From NCBI RefSeq assembly GCF_011601275.1, contig NZ_JAAOLY010000011.1, positions 62,001 to 126,000 on the forward strand: DNA of 64,000 nucleotides. Reading direction: 5' to 3'. Under the pieces are notes generated by a model. It was given only the letters and a program-made list of their open reading frames with translations, had not been told where the DNA came from and made no database searches. A program made the position numbers and the translations under genes. Positions 26,501 to 35,526 of this stretch are shown in pieces. Position 1 is the stretch's first letter; every line of letters begins with the position of its first letter. The DNA comes from Janthinobacterium lividum (GTDB lineage: Bacteria > Pseudomonadota > Gammaproteobacteria > Burkholderiales > Burkholderiaceae_D).

Positions 26501-27203
26501 ATGGTGAAGCATGCTGGCCTGCCTGTGGCGGCGTGACGGCCGTCTCCGCTTGCGCCACCAACTGGTCGAGCATGCGGATGGTGGCGTGTTCTATTGCCTG
26601 TGAACTGTCTGCTGCCGGCGAGCTGCCTTCCACCATGGCCGGCGAAGTCAGAAAGCGGTCAGCGACAATCAGGGTGGGTACCGCCCTGATCGCGTAGCGG
26701 TGGCGCAGCGCCAGCACATGATCGATATGTTGCTGCACAGCTGGAGCGTGATAGGCGGCAAGGAAAGCGCCCCGCTCGATGCCCAGCTGGACCATGTAAT
26801 CCACAATCGCGGCTTCGCTGTCGAGTGTCAGTTTTTGCTGATGGATCGCGGCAAAAATACTGCGATGCAGCTGTGCCGGATTGGGCAGCGTCTGCACCGC
26901 GTAATACAGACGTTGCAGCGGCACGTCGCGTGCACTGAACGCTATCGGATACCGTTGAAAGTGAATTGCCGGCCGCTCCTGCAACCAGGCGTTCAGGGGT
27001 TCGTCGAAAGCATGGCAATGGCTGCATGAATACATGAAAAATTCGACAACTTCAACGGAATCGCGCGTCGCTGTGGCGTGGCCAGGGGCGGCGTTTAATA
27101 CTGTATAGCCTGCCTGCTTGTCCGGCCGGTCGGTCGGTGCGCAGGCGCCCAGCAGCAAGGTGATGATGGCAAGTGCCCGATATTGGCGTAACGGTATGGA
27201 CAT
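26499..27203 (-). CDS. DsbA-like thiol:disulfide oxidoreductase lipoprotein of the bacteriocin locus
   Basis: Periplasmic thioredoxin-fold protein of 234 residues. The lipobox LLGAC puts a lipid-anchored Cys at residue 21. The active site is CSHC in EFFMYSCSHCHAFDEPLN, and the cis-Pro loop is RAVPTLIV, both typical of DsbA. An inserted helical domain lies between them. It is the last gene of the ten-gene minus-strand block that starts with a two-Cys precursor peptide, 21 bases after the preceding permease gene. Forming the disulfide of the exported peptide, or keeping an exporter part oxidised, are the likely jobs (inference). Ala after the lipid Cys predicts outer-membrane sorting. Confidence 0.85.
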   Translation of the reverse strand: MSIPLRQYRALAIITLLLGACAPTDRPDKQAGYTVLNAAPGHATATRDSVEVVEFFMYSCSHCHAFDEPLNAWLQERPAIHFQRYPIAFSARDVPLQRLYYAVQTLPNPAQLHRSIFAAIHQQKLTLDSEAAIVDYMVQLGIERGAFLAAYHAPAVQQHIDHVLALRHRYAIRAVPTLIVADRFLTSPAMVEGSSPAADSSQAIEHATIRMLDQLVAQAETAVTPPQAGQHASP

Positions 27204-27224
27204 GTGTGATCGTTCCTGGATGAT

Positions 27225-28703
27225 TCAAAAGACCGCGTGGGCGATCATCAGCATGAGCACCCATACGGCGTTGCTCAGCACTTCCCTCAGTGAGGTCACC
27301 ATGTGCAGGGCCGAGGCATGCTCCTGCTTGTTTGCAGCCATGGTGCGCGTCCGGCCGCTACTGTTGAGATGGTTGGCCGAGCAGCATGCGCCGGCCAGGG
27401 CGATGGCGGTCCATGCCCCCAGCTTCGGATCGGTGCCACCCAGCCACAGCAACGCAGGCAGGCTCAGCAACAGTGCCGGTATCAAAGCCGCCCAGCGCTT
27501 GGCGGCGCTGATCGTGGCTGGCGCCGCCGGTGAGGATGCCAGCAAGTCCCACGCCTGTTCGCCGGAGACAATCAGGCGCGTCAGCATACCGGCCAATGCG
27601 GCAGTGGCATACACAATGATGGCGGCAATGATGACGGGATGCAGGCTGTGGGTGCCGGCGGCCACAAAGGCCACCACCAACCAAGCTGACTTGGCGGCCA
27701 ATCGGCTCAATAACATGGGCTGGCGCAAAATAAGCAGCCACTCCTTGTACAACGCCAGCTTGCCCATGCTGTGGCCAAAGCGCAGGCGTATGCCGAACGC
27801 AAAGCCGGGTCTGCGGCGCGGCAGCTCGCGTCCCAGCTGCAATGCGTGCAGGAAGCTGTGCTGGAGGCGCACGGTGGCAAGATGTGCCAGTCCGAGCGCT
27901 GCAAGACAAAACAGCATCAGCGCAGCCGGACTGCCCTGCAGCGCGTGCACTGGCAGCCACAGCGGGCTTGTCGGTCCAAGCATGGCGCCGTCCTCCAGCA
28001 GTTGGCATAACGCGGTCTTGATACTGACAGGGATGGTATGCCGTAATGCGGGCATGAAATACAGTCCCACGACGACGACGGTGCCTGGCACTTGCGCAAC
28101 AATGGCGGTGCGGCGTGGGCCGATCAAGCGGGCAAGCTGGAGGGTGATGATCATCCCGCAACTGGCTGCGATAGTGGCCATCGCAACGAGCGCCGGATAC
28201 AGTGCCAACAACCGTGGCCGGCCAGTCAACAGGCCGATATGGATGATCGGGCTCACCAGGAACAGTACCAGCACCAGCGTACCCAGCACCACGCCGCCCA
28301 GGCGCGCGCGCAGGATGGTGGCGCCAGACACGGGAGCGCACAGCAGGAGATCGAGGTCATGGCGCCCGTACATCACATGTACACAGCGTATCATCGCGGC
28401 CGACAGCATCAGGATGAACAGCACGGCAGCGGCTGCACCGTCGAGATGGAGTTGTCCGATACTCTCCGTTGGCTTCCAGTAAGGCAGGGTTGGTAGCGCG
28501 CTCCATGCGACCACGTGCAGTACCAGATAGATCGTTGCAAACCATGCCAGAATGGCCCCCGGCAGCGCGCGCCGGTTGGGGGCACGTTGCAGGGTGCGGC
28601 TGATGGCTGCAGCCGAGTCCGCGACAAACAGGCGTAGCTCGTGCCGCATCAGCCAGGGTGCGCCTCCCGGGCGCAGCGACAGTACCTCAGCCAGTGGTCG
28701 CAT
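27225..28703 (-). CDS. ABC-2-type permease of the bacteriocin locus
   Basis: Integral membrane protein of 492 residues with about ten to twelve hydrophobic segments (AILAWFATIYLVLHVVAWS, AAAVLFILMLSAAMIRCV, LGTLVLVLFLVSPIIHIGLL and more). I see no peptidase or periplasmic domain. It starts 17 bases inside the end of the upstream ATPase gene, so the two should form one transporter. As a dedicated ABC pair downstream of a bacteriocin export system it is a good candidate for self-protection by pumping the peptide out, but it could also be a second export step. Confidence 0.78.
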   Translation of the reverse strand: MRPLAEVLSLRPGGAPWLMRHELRLFVADSAAAISRTLQRAPNRRALPGAILAWFATIYLVLHVVAWSALPTLPYWKPTESIGQLHLDGAAAAVLFILMLSAAMIRCVHVMYGRHDLDLLLCAPVSGATILRARLGGVVLGTLVLVLFLVSPIIHIGLLTGRPRLLALYPALVAMATIAASCGMIITLQLARLIGPRRTAIVAQVPGTVVVVGLYFMPALRHTIPVSIKTALCQLLEDGAMLGPTSPLWLPVHALQGSPAALMLFCLAALGLAHLATVRLQHSFLHALQLGRELPRRRPGFAFGIRLRFGHSMGKLALYKEWLLILRQPMLLSRLAAKSAWLVVAFVAAGTHSLHPVIIAAIIVYATAALAGMLTRLIVSGEQAWDLLASSPAAPATISAAKRWAALIPALLLSLPALLWLGGTDPKLGAWTAIALAGACCSANHLNSSGRTRTMAANKQEHASALHMVTSLREVLSNAVWVLMLMIAHAVF

Positions 28704-29445
28704 GACTGTCTTCCGTCAGGCGCAGGAACACATCTTCCAGCGAGCCATCGCGCTGCTGCGCCTGCATCCGCAATTGATCAAGACTGCCCTCGCCGATAAG
28801 GCGTCCATGTTGAAGAATGCCAATGCGATCGGCCATGCGCTCGGCCACTTCGAGAATGTGCGTGGTCATGACGACGGTGCCGCCGTCCGCCGTATGGCGG
28901 TGCAGCAGATCTTTGACCTGGCGCGCAGCATGGGCATCGAGTCCGGTGAGCGGTTCGTCCAGAACGATGAGTTCGGGCTGGTGAATCAGGGCGCCAGCCA
29001 GCGCCAATTTCTGCTTCATGCCGCGGGAATAGCTTTCCGTCAGCTCCTGCGCGTGAGGCGCGAGTCCGAGCAGGGCCAGCAGCACCTCCGCACTGGCGGC
29101 TGCCTGGGCGGCAGGCACCTTCCACAGACCCGCCATAAAGACCAGATACTCGAGCGCAGTGAGCTTGCCATACAGCAGAGGTTCATCTGGCAAGTAAGCC
29201 ACAGGGCGTTTCGCCGCCTCTGGCTGAGCATGCAAATCGACGCCAAAGATGTGCACACTGCCGGCATCGGGCATTAACAGCCCCGTGGCCATGCGCAGGG
29301 TGGTGGTCTTGCCGGCGCCGTTAGCACCCAGCAACGCGTAGATTTCGCCGCGCCGCACGCGCAGGTCCAGCGCCTCCACGACGGGCCGCTCAAATTTTTT
29401 GCTGAGCCCGCGCAGTTCCAGGGCATGGTTGTTCAAGACGGACAT
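28687..29445 (-). CDS. ABC transporter ATPase of the bacteriocin locus
   Basis: ATPase of 252 residues with Walker A GANGAGKTT, Q-loop AYLPDEPLLYGKL, signature ESYSRGMKQK (Arg replacing the first Gly of SGG), Walker B LIVLDEPLTGLDA and switch His MTTHILEVAE. It is of the CcmA/BcrA type often linked to bacteriocin immunity. The end overlaps the partner permease gene by 17 bases. It follows the MacB-like permease gene by 23 bases on the same strand, in line with one long operon. Confidence 0.88.
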   Translation of the reverse strand: MSVLNNHALELRGLSKKFERPVVEALDLRVRRGEIYALLGANGAGKTTTLRMATGLLMPDAGSVHIFGVDLHAQPEAAKRPVAYLPDEPLLYGKLTALEYLVFMAGLWKVPAAQAAASAEVLLALLGLAPHAQELTESYSRGMKQKLALAGALIHQPELIVLDEPLTGLDAHAARQVKDLLHRHTADGGTVVMTTHILEVAERMADRIGILQHGRLIGEGSLDQLRMQAQQRDGSLEDVFLRLTEDSHATTG

Positions 29446-29468
29446 GTTTGTCTCCAGGAAAAAGGTTC

Positions 29469-30698
29469 TTATTCAAAGCGCAGCGCCTCGATCGGGTCCA
29501 GGTTGGCGGCCTTTGCGGCCGGCAGGATGCCGAACAGCAAACCAACCAAGGTGGAAAATCCCAGCGCAACGGTCATCGCCCACCACGGGATGGATGGCGC
29601 TGACAGGGCGGGGATCAGCGCGCTCGCCAGCAGTGACAGCAGGTAGCCAACCACCACGCCGATGGCACCGCCCAGCAGCGACAGCATGGCCGCTTCCATC
29701 AGAAACTGGACGAGGATGTGATGGCGCTGTGCTCCCAGTGCCTTGCAGATACCAATTTCGCGCGTCCGCTCAGTGACGGAAATCAACATGACGTTCATGA
29801 TGCCGATACCGCCAACCAGCAGTGAAATACCAACAATCCCTGTCAGCACCAGCGTCATCGAGCCCACCACGCGGGACATGATTTCCTGCAGTTGCACGGC
29901 GGTGAATATCTCGAAATCATCTTTGTCGCCGGGCTGAATCCGGTGCAGCTGGCGCAGCAGACTGGCCGTGCGCTCCTGCACCGCCGCCAACTGCTCGCTG
30001 TCGATGACATTGAAAGTCACCGCCAGATCGATTTGCGCTGGATCGGCCGCCAACGACTGTCCGGTCGAGAATGGAATCAGCGCCTGATCATCCTGGGCGC
30101 CGCCAAATGCTTCCGCGTGGGGTTCGGTGACGCCGACCACCTTGAACCACTGTCCCCCCAGCTCGATAAATTGCCCGATCGGATTGTTCGGCAGATGCAG
30201 CTTGTCCCGCAGCTTCTTGCCGATCACGCAGACGCGCCGGTGGGTGGCGACGTCATCATTACTGATATAGCGGCCATATTGCGGTGTGGCCTGGCTCAGA
30301 AGCTGATAGTTGGGCGTGACGGCGCTGACTCTGGCAAACACCGTGGTCGAAGCGTGCTTGATCGCGGTACCGTAATCACCGAAGGGCGAAAACGATGGCG
30401 CGATGTCGCTGATGTCCTCCACGTGGCGCACAATATGGCGGTAATCGTTGAAGGTGAGGCGGTTAAACCTGCCCTGCAGCGCTTGTTCAGGCGTGGTCAG
30501 CGAACGTATGCTCATGCTGTTGCTGCCGAGCCCCTTGAAATTGCTGGCGATAATGTCACCCAGCGCCTGGCTTAAGGCAACGATGGCGATCACCGAGGCG
30601 ACGCCGATAATAATGCCCAGCATGGTCAGGACACTGCGGAAGCCATGGCTGCGAATGCTGGCCAGCGCCAGGCCAAAACTGTCGAGTAGGTTATGCAC
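29469..30698 (-). CDS. MacB-like ABC permease (separate from its ATPase)
   Basis: Permease of 409 residues with the MacB/FtsX topology: a first membrane helix (FRSVLTMLGIIIGVASVIAIVAL), a periplasmic MacB_PCD domain of about 230 residues, then three C-terminal helices (GIVGISLLVGGIGIMNVMLI, MEAAMLSLLGGAIGVVVGYLL and WWAMTVALGFSTLVGLLFGI) and the conserved end PAAKAANLDPIEALRFE. The start is taken as GTG at 30698, overlapping the ATPase gene by eight bases, because upstream readings lie inside that gene. In E. coli MacB the ATPase and permease are one chain; here they are two. It should pair with the adaptor encoded upstream and with an outer-membrane channel. Confidence 0.88.
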   Translation of the reverse strand: MHNLLDSFGLALASIRSHGFRSVLTMLGIIIGVASVIAIVALSQALGDIIASNFKGLGSNSMSIRSLTTPEQALQGRFNRLTFNDYRHIVRHVEDISDIAPSFSPFGDYGTAIKHASTTVFARVSAVTPNYQLLSQATPQYGRYISNDDVATHRRVCVIGKKLRDKLHLPNNPIGQFIELGGQWFKVVGVTEPHAEAFGGAQDDQALIPFSTGQSLAADPAQIDLAVTFNVIDSEQLAAVQERTASLLRQLHRIQPGDKDDFEIFTAVQLQEIMSRVVGSMTLVLTGIVGISLLVGGIGIMNVMLISVTERTREIGICKALGAQRHHILVQFLMEAAMLSLLGGAIGVVVGYLLSLLASALIPALSAPSIPWWAMTVALGFSTLVGLLFGILPAAKAANLDPIEALRFE

Positions 30699-31392
30699 CA
30701 ACCGCCTCCATAGTCGTGGGGGCATCGGCGATCCGGCCATCCAGCAGCCGCACATGGCGGCGGCAGCGCGCTGCGATGTGGTGGTCGTGGGTGACGACGA
30801 TCAACGTGTGTCCTTCGGCGTGCAGTTCGTCAAACAGGGCCATGATCTCCGCGGTGGTGGCGCTGTCCAGATTGCCGGTGGGTTCGTCAGCCAGCAGCAG
30901 CGATGGCGCACTGCACAGTGCGCGCGCAATCGCCACCCGCTGACGCTGTCCGCCGGATAACTGGTTAGGCAGGTGCTGCATGCGGTGCTCCAATCGGACT
31001 TTGGCCAGCGCCGTGCGTGCCATCCTCTCGCGCTCGCTTCGCCGCACGCCTTGATAGATAAGCGGCTGCATGACGTTCTGTAGTGCGGTGGCCCGTGTCA
31101 GCAGATTGAAGCTCTGGAAAATAAAGCCGATCTCGCGGCTGCGCAGCGACGCCAACTGCGCATCGCTCATGGCGGCCACATCAGCACCACGGAACAGGTA
31201 ACGTCCCGCCGTTGGACGGTCCAGGCAACCGAGGATGTTCATCAATGTCGACTTGCCGGAGCCTGAGGTCCCGGTCAACGCCAGATAATCGTTGGTTTCC
31301 ACCGTCAAATTGATCTTGTCCAGCGCGGTAATCGGTTCATCCCCCATGAGGAAGCTGCGCTCCACGTCGTGCAATGCCAGTAGCACGCTCAC
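30691..31392 (-). CDS. MacB/LolD-like ABC ATPase
   Basis: ATPase of 233 residues: Walker A GTSGSGKSTLMNILGCLDRP, Q-loop GFIFQSFNLLTRATALQNV, signature LSGGQRQRVAIARAL, Walker B LLLADEPTGNLDS and switch His VVTHDHHIAARC. These are the marks of the MacB/LolD/SalX group. It overlaps the adaptor gene upstream by four bases (ATGA) and the permease gene downstream by eight, so all three are translationally coupled. The set looks like a tripartite MacAB-type efflux pump within the bacteriocin operon. Confidence 0.92.
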   Translation of the reverse strand: MSVLLALHDVERSFLMGDEPITALDKINLTVETNDYLALTGTSGSGKSTLMNILGCLDRPTAGRYLFRGADVAAMSDAQLASLRSREIGFIFQSFNLLTRATALQNVMQPLIYQGVRRSERERMARTALAKVRLEHRMQHLPNQLSGGQRQRVAIARALCSAPSLLLADEPTGNLDSATTAEIMALFDELHAEGHTLIVVTHDHHIAARCRRHVRLLDGRIADAPTTMEAVGA

Positions 31393-32633
31393 GATGCCTC
31401 CATGGAAGGCGCCACACGGTCTCCGCTCTTGAGTTGGCGCAGCACTTTGTACGGCCCGGTGATGATGGCATCCCCAAGCTGGAGGCCGCTTATGATTTCC
31501 TGCCGTTCGTCGTCGGCAATCCCCAGTTTCACCGGCTTGCGCGTGACGACGCCGTCACGCGCGACCAGCACATATTGGCCGGAGCCGGCTTCACGCTGGC
31601 GCGATGCGACGGTGCGGCGTTCGCCCAGTGCGGCTTCGGCGCTATCGCTCTTGTCGCCAGCTGGGCTGAGGATGGCCTGCAACGGCGCGCTGAGCGCGGC
31701 GCCGGCGCTGGCCGTGTAGATTTCTGCGCGGCAGCTCATGCCTGCATGCAAGAGCACGCCTGCGGCGTCAGTCAGCGAGAGTTTGATAAGGTAGCTGCGC
31801 GCCAAGGCGCCGTTACCTGCGGCGCCATCGTTGCGTTGCGGGGAAAGCGCAATGGATTGCACCGCGCCGTGCAATACCCGGTCTGGATGTGCGGCCGTAA
31901 AAATAGCCACTTGCTGCCCGGCCCGAATGCGAGCGATATCAGCTTCGTCGACACTGATTTCCGCCATGAGAGTGCGGGTGTTGGCGATGGTCAGCAAGCT
32001 GGAACCGCGGTATCCGACCTGATTGGGCACGGCCGTCTCACCAGTTTTGATGTCGATTGCCGTGACCGTGCCATTCAGCGGTGCTGTCACGACAGTTTTG
32101 GCGGCGCGGTCGACCGCCTGCTTGAGCACTGCTTGCGTCTGCTGCAGCGCCTCCGCGCTGTTGCGTAGCTGGATCCTGGCCTGGTCGAGCGCATACTGCG
32201 CATCTTCCAATGCCGACGAAGCGATCATCTGGTGACTGTACAGGGTTTGTTTGCGCTGGAACTGGCTTTCCTGATTGTGCAAGGCGAGCCGCTGGTTGTC
32301 GATATTGATCTGTTGCTGGCGTACCACCGATTGCTGCTGTGCAACCTCGGCGCGTGACTGCGCATCATCGATGCGCAGTAGCGCTTGCCCTGCCGTGACG
32401 CGCTCTCCTTCCTGGACCAGGATGGCTGTGACGCGGCCGATCACTTCGGACGACAGCTGCACCTGCTGCTGGTACATCAGCGTGCCGGAAGCCAGTACCG
32501 AAGCGCGGATCTGGCGTGGCGCGGCGGGCTCCAGCGTGACCAACTGGGTATGTGCCGGACGCAGCACCCGGGTCAGAAAGGGCGCAGCAAACAGGGCAAG
32601 CAGCACGGCCGTCATCATCACGCCGCGTTTCAC
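31389..32633 (-). CDS. MacA-like periplasmic adaptor (membrane fusion protein)
   Basis: Periplasmic adaptor of 414 residues: one N-terminal membrane anchor (VMMTAVLLALFAAPFLTRVL), a lipoyl-like half (GRVTAILVQEGERVTAGQAL), a long alpha-helical hairpin of coiled-coil character (about residues 95-175), the second lipoyl half (VTAPLNGTVTAIDIKTGETA), a beta-barrel domain and a membrane-proximal domain. Unlike the short adaptor at 35523, this one has the helical hairpin needed to meet a TolC-type channel. It overlaps the Yip1-like gene and the ATPase gene by ATGA at each end. It could serve both ABC pumps of the locus. Confidence 0.9.
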   Translation of the reverse strand: MKRGVMMTAVLLALFAAPFLTRVLRPAHTQLVTLEPAAPRQIRASVLASGTLMYQQQVQLSSEVIGRVTAILVQEGERVTAGQALLRIDDAQSRAEVAQQQSVVRQQQINIDNQRLALHNQESQFQRKQTLYSHQMIASSALEDAQYALDQARIQLRNSAEALQQTQAVLKQAVDRAAKTVVTAPLNGTVTAIDIKTGETAVPNQVGYRGSSLLTIANTRTLMAEISVDEADIARIRAGQQVAIFTAAHPDRVLHGAVQSIALSPQRNDGAAGNGALARSYLIKLSLTDAAGVLLHAGMSCRAEIYTASAGAALSAPLQAILSPAGDKSDSAEAALGERRTVASRQREAGSGQYVLVARDGVVTRKPVKLGIADDERQEIISGLQLGDAIITGPYKVLRQLKSGDRVAPSMEAS

Positions 32634-33367
32634 TTGATGAAGCCCTGCGAAATCACCAAGGCCCAGCCGCCATAGACGATGAACGGCGGCAACAGTGCAA
32701 TCGCCAGGCAGGTTGGCCAGTTACGGCGCGTCCAGCTACGCACACCGAGCACAAGCAGCAGGATGCTCCAGATCAGGCCCACATCGACCGCTTCCGCAAG
32801 ACCTATCCACGGGCCGCTTTGCAGTTGCAGCACCAGCTGGTTCAGTGAAAGCGGATGCACCTGGGAAGTACTGATCTGGCCATCGGTACTCAGCAGGATT
32901 TGTGCCGCCCCGGAGACCAGCAGCAGAAAATGCGGCATATTACTCCACACCACGAGGGCAAACCATTGGCGGAAGGAGCGGTTGAACGACAGCAGTTTGG
33001 AAACGCCAAACAGGTAGAGCGCCATCAGCGCCCATCCGAGCGGCATCAGCAGCAAGTCGTGCATCAAGGCGCTGGTCAGCAGCATCGACCGCTGGATGGC
33101 AAGGCGAGCGGTTTCACGCACATTCACGTCGGCGATGTTCAGCAGTGCTTGTTCCTTGAGCCAGTCGAAATCCACCACGCTGTAGTACCAGGCCGAGACG
33201 GCCGCCGTGCTCAAGGTGAGTAGCAACAGCGGCGCCAGCCAGGTAGGATAGGCGTCCAGCGACGCGAACAATTTTCGCGGTTCGGTGATCGCCCGGCTAA
33301 ACAAGGCATTGAATGTTGCGCGCTCCGGCGTTAACGAAAGCGGCGTACGGGTATTGGAAGTAGTCAT
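32630..33367 (-). CDS. Yip1-family membrane protein of the bacteriocin locus
   Basis: Inner-membrane protein of 245 residues with about five hydrophobic segments (WLAPLLLLTLSTAAVSAWYYS, LLMPLGWALMALYLFGVSKLL, WFALVVWSNMPHFLLLVSGAA, VGLIWSILLLVLGV, CLAIALLPPFIVYGGWALVI). The layout and the FALVVWSNMPHFL region resemble Yip1/YIPF-domain proteins. It lies 53 bases after the C39 exporter gene and overlaps the adaptor gene by ATGA. Multi-pass proteins of unknown function in bacteriocin loci often give immunity, so this is one of the candidates. Role is inferred from context. Confidence 0.72.
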   Translation of the reverse strand: MTTSNTRTPLSLTPERATFNALFSRAITEPRKLFASLDAYPTWLAPLLLLTLSTAAVSAWYYSVVDFDWLKEQALLNIADVNVRETARLAIQRSMLLTSALMHDLLLMPLGWALMALYLFGVSKLLSFNRSFRQWFALVVWSNMPHFLLLVSGAAQILLSTDGQISTSQVHPLSLNQLVLQLQSGPWIGLAEAVDVGLIWSILLLVLGVRSWTRRNWPTCLAIALLPPFIVYGGWALVISQGFIK

Positions 33368-33420
33368 GTGTTTAGTCCATGGAAAAAAAGAAATGGGGCA
33401 ACTGCCTGGTCAATTGGCGC

Positions 33421-35526
33421 CTAGCTGGCGGCCGGTTCCAGACCGGTGATCGTTGGGGAGCGCTCGTACAGCTTGCCACCGCGTACCTCGAAGAGGCGGT
33501 CGCCATCAGCGATGGCTCCAGAGCGATGGGCAACAATGATTCGCGTCAAGCGCAGTTGCCGAACCACCCGGCTAATGCGCCGCTCGTTGTCATTGTCGAG
33601 ATGGCTGGTGGCTTCATCCAGCGCGAGGATACGCGGTTGCTTGTACAGCGCGCGCGCCAGCAGGATGCGCTGCTTCTGGCCTCCGGAGAACACATTCCCC
33701 GTTTCGCCGACCAGTGTTTGATACGTCATCGGCATCGCCATGATGTCACTGTTAATCGCCGCCTGTCGTGCGCACTCGCGTATCCGTTCTGGCTCGGCGT
33801 CACGGGCGAAAAAGCTGATGTTGTCCGCGACCGAACCCTGCTGCAAGGTATCGTCCTGCATGACTGCGCCAACGAGCTTACGGTAGTTTGCCAGGCCTAG
33901 CGTGGTCACAGGTACACCGTCCACCAGCATCTCGCCCTCGGTCGGCTCCAGCAAACCCATCAGTATTTTGCATAGCGTGGTCTTGCCGCAGCCGCTGGCC
34001 CCAGTCAGCACCACGCTTTCGCCGGCCATGATGTGCAAATCGACGCCATCGACAATCCACGGGTCGGCTAACGAGTAGCGGAAGCGCACCTGCTTGAGCG
34101 TGATGGCGCCGCGTGCCTGACTCAGGTCGATGGGTCCAGGCTGCGCTGGCTCCGTTGCTTCGTGGACAATGCCACTCAGGCGTTCCGCATGCAGCCGGGT
34201 CACGTTCAGATCCGCGAACAGATTGATCAGGCGCGTCGCACGGCTCGAGAAAATCATGGCATACATGCTGCAAGCCATCAGCATGCCGACGCTCATGACC
34301 TGATCCATCACCAGACCTGCGCCCAGATAGAATATCCCCAGCGCTTGCACGCTGAAAATTGCCGTGTTGAGGACCTTGGCCAGCGCGATGATGCGTTGCC
34401 GCCGAGCCTCACAATTGGCAGCATCTTGCTTCAGGTTCAGCCAGCGCGCACTGCGGTCGCTTTCCTGCCCATATAGACGGATCGCTGTCATCGAGCGTAG
34501 CGTCTCGAGGAAATAGCTGCGCTCCCTGGCGTGCATCAGCAAGCCATCATTGGTGGCGTTGCGCAAGGGTTCCTGCATAAGCTCGCGCATTACGCCATAC
34601 ACGAGCATGCATCCCAATGTGAGCAGGGCCAGTTGCCCGGAGTAGACGAACAAGACTGTCAGCGACAGTAGTGCCAACATCAGGTCCAGTACCGTCTCCA
34701 GCATCAGGCTGGTGAGGGTGTTTTGCATGACCGTGATGCTCTCGAAACGCGAGCTGATATCCCCCAGGTGATGCTTCTCAAAGTAGGCGACCGGCAAGCG
34801 CGTCAGGTGACTAAACACGCGCGCCACCCATTGCAGATTCACCTCGAAGCTCCAGCGCATCAAGAAGCGGGAACGCGCATAGTCGATGGCTGTATAGATC
34901 GCGATCAGCAGCAGAAAGGCGCAGAACAGCGTCGTCAGAAAAGGGCGGTTGCCCGACAAGATGACCTCGTCGATGACGACTTGATTGAAGATGGGCAGCA
35001 CCACGGCAAACAACTCCAGTGCGGCCGACCATAAAAGCAGTTGCAACGTCGCGCGCCGCAGCCCGCGAACCGGGCCGATCAGGCTGCGCAGCGACAGCGA
35101 CGTCGTGTGATCGTCGTACTCGAAGCGTGGGGTCGGCGTGAATTCCAACGCGACGCCGGTAAAGGATGCTGACACCTGTGCCAGCGACAGCCGACGTTCT
35201 CCTAGCGCAGGATCGAACACGATGACGCCGCGGGCACCGCGCAGCACGCGTGTCAGCACCACGAAATGGTTCAAATTCCAATGCAGGATACAAGGCAATT
35301 TCAATTCTGCAAGATCTTCGAGCTCCAGCCGCAGCGCGCGCGCGGCCAGTTCCAGGGTGCTGGCATGCCTGATCAGCTCTGCCGCACTGGCACCCCGTTG
35401 GCTGGTGACGAATTGACGCCGCATGCCGGGCATGTCATAGATTTTCCCATGATAAGAGGAAATCATTGCCAGACACGCCAGACCGCACTCGCTGGATTCG
35501 CCCTGTAGCACGATGCGCTGTTTCAT
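33421..35526 (-). CDS. C39-peptidase ABC exporter (bacteriocin processing and secretion, CvaB-like)
   Basis: Exporter of 701 residues that removes a double-glycine leader and secretes the peptide. The C39 peptidase domain (1-130) keeps all catalytic residues: Gln8 and Cys14 in QGESSECGLACLAM, His87 in HWNLNHFVVL and Asp105 in FDPALG. Six membrane helices follow (about 165-445). The ATPase has Walker A GASGCGKT (509-516), signature FSGGQ (613-617) and Walker B ILALDE (633-638). The closest architecture I recall is CvaB of colicin V. Its ATG overlaps the stop of the short adaptor gene as ATGA; longer upstream readings lie within that gene. The precursor it would process is encoded at 36242-36436. 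Confidence 0.94.
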   Translation of the reverse strand: MKQRIVLQGESSECGLACLAMISSYHGKIYDMPGMRRQFVTSQRGASAAELIRHASTLELAARALRLELEDLAELKLPCILHWNLNHFVVLTRVLRGARGVIVFDPALGERRLSLAQVSASFTGVALEFTPTPRFEYDDHTTSLSLRSLIGPVRGLRRATLQLLLWSAALELFAVVLPIFNQVVIDEVILSGNRPFLTTLFCAFLLLIAIYTAIDYARSRFLMRWSFEVNLQWVARVFSHLTRLPVAYFEKHHLGDISSRFESITVMQNTLTSLMLETVLDLMLALLSLTVLFVYSGQLALLTLGCMLVYGVMRELMQEPLRNATNDGLLMHARERSYFLETLRSMTAIRLYGQESDRSARWLNLKQDAANCEARRQRIIALAKVLNTAIFSVQALGIFYLGAGLVMDQVMSVGMLMACSMYAMIFSSRATRLINLFADLNVTRLHAERLSGIVHEATEPAQPGPIDLSQARGAITLKQVRFRYSLADPWIVDGVDLHIMAGESVVLTGASGCGKTTLCKILMGLLEPTEGEMLVDGVPVTTLGLANYRKLVGAVMQDDTLQQGSVADNISFFARDAEPERIRECARQAAINSDIMAMPMTYQTLVGETGNVFSGGQKQRILLARALYKQPRILALDEATSHLDNDNERRISRVVRQLRLTRIIVAHRSGAIADGDRLFEVRGGKLYERSPTITGLEPAAS

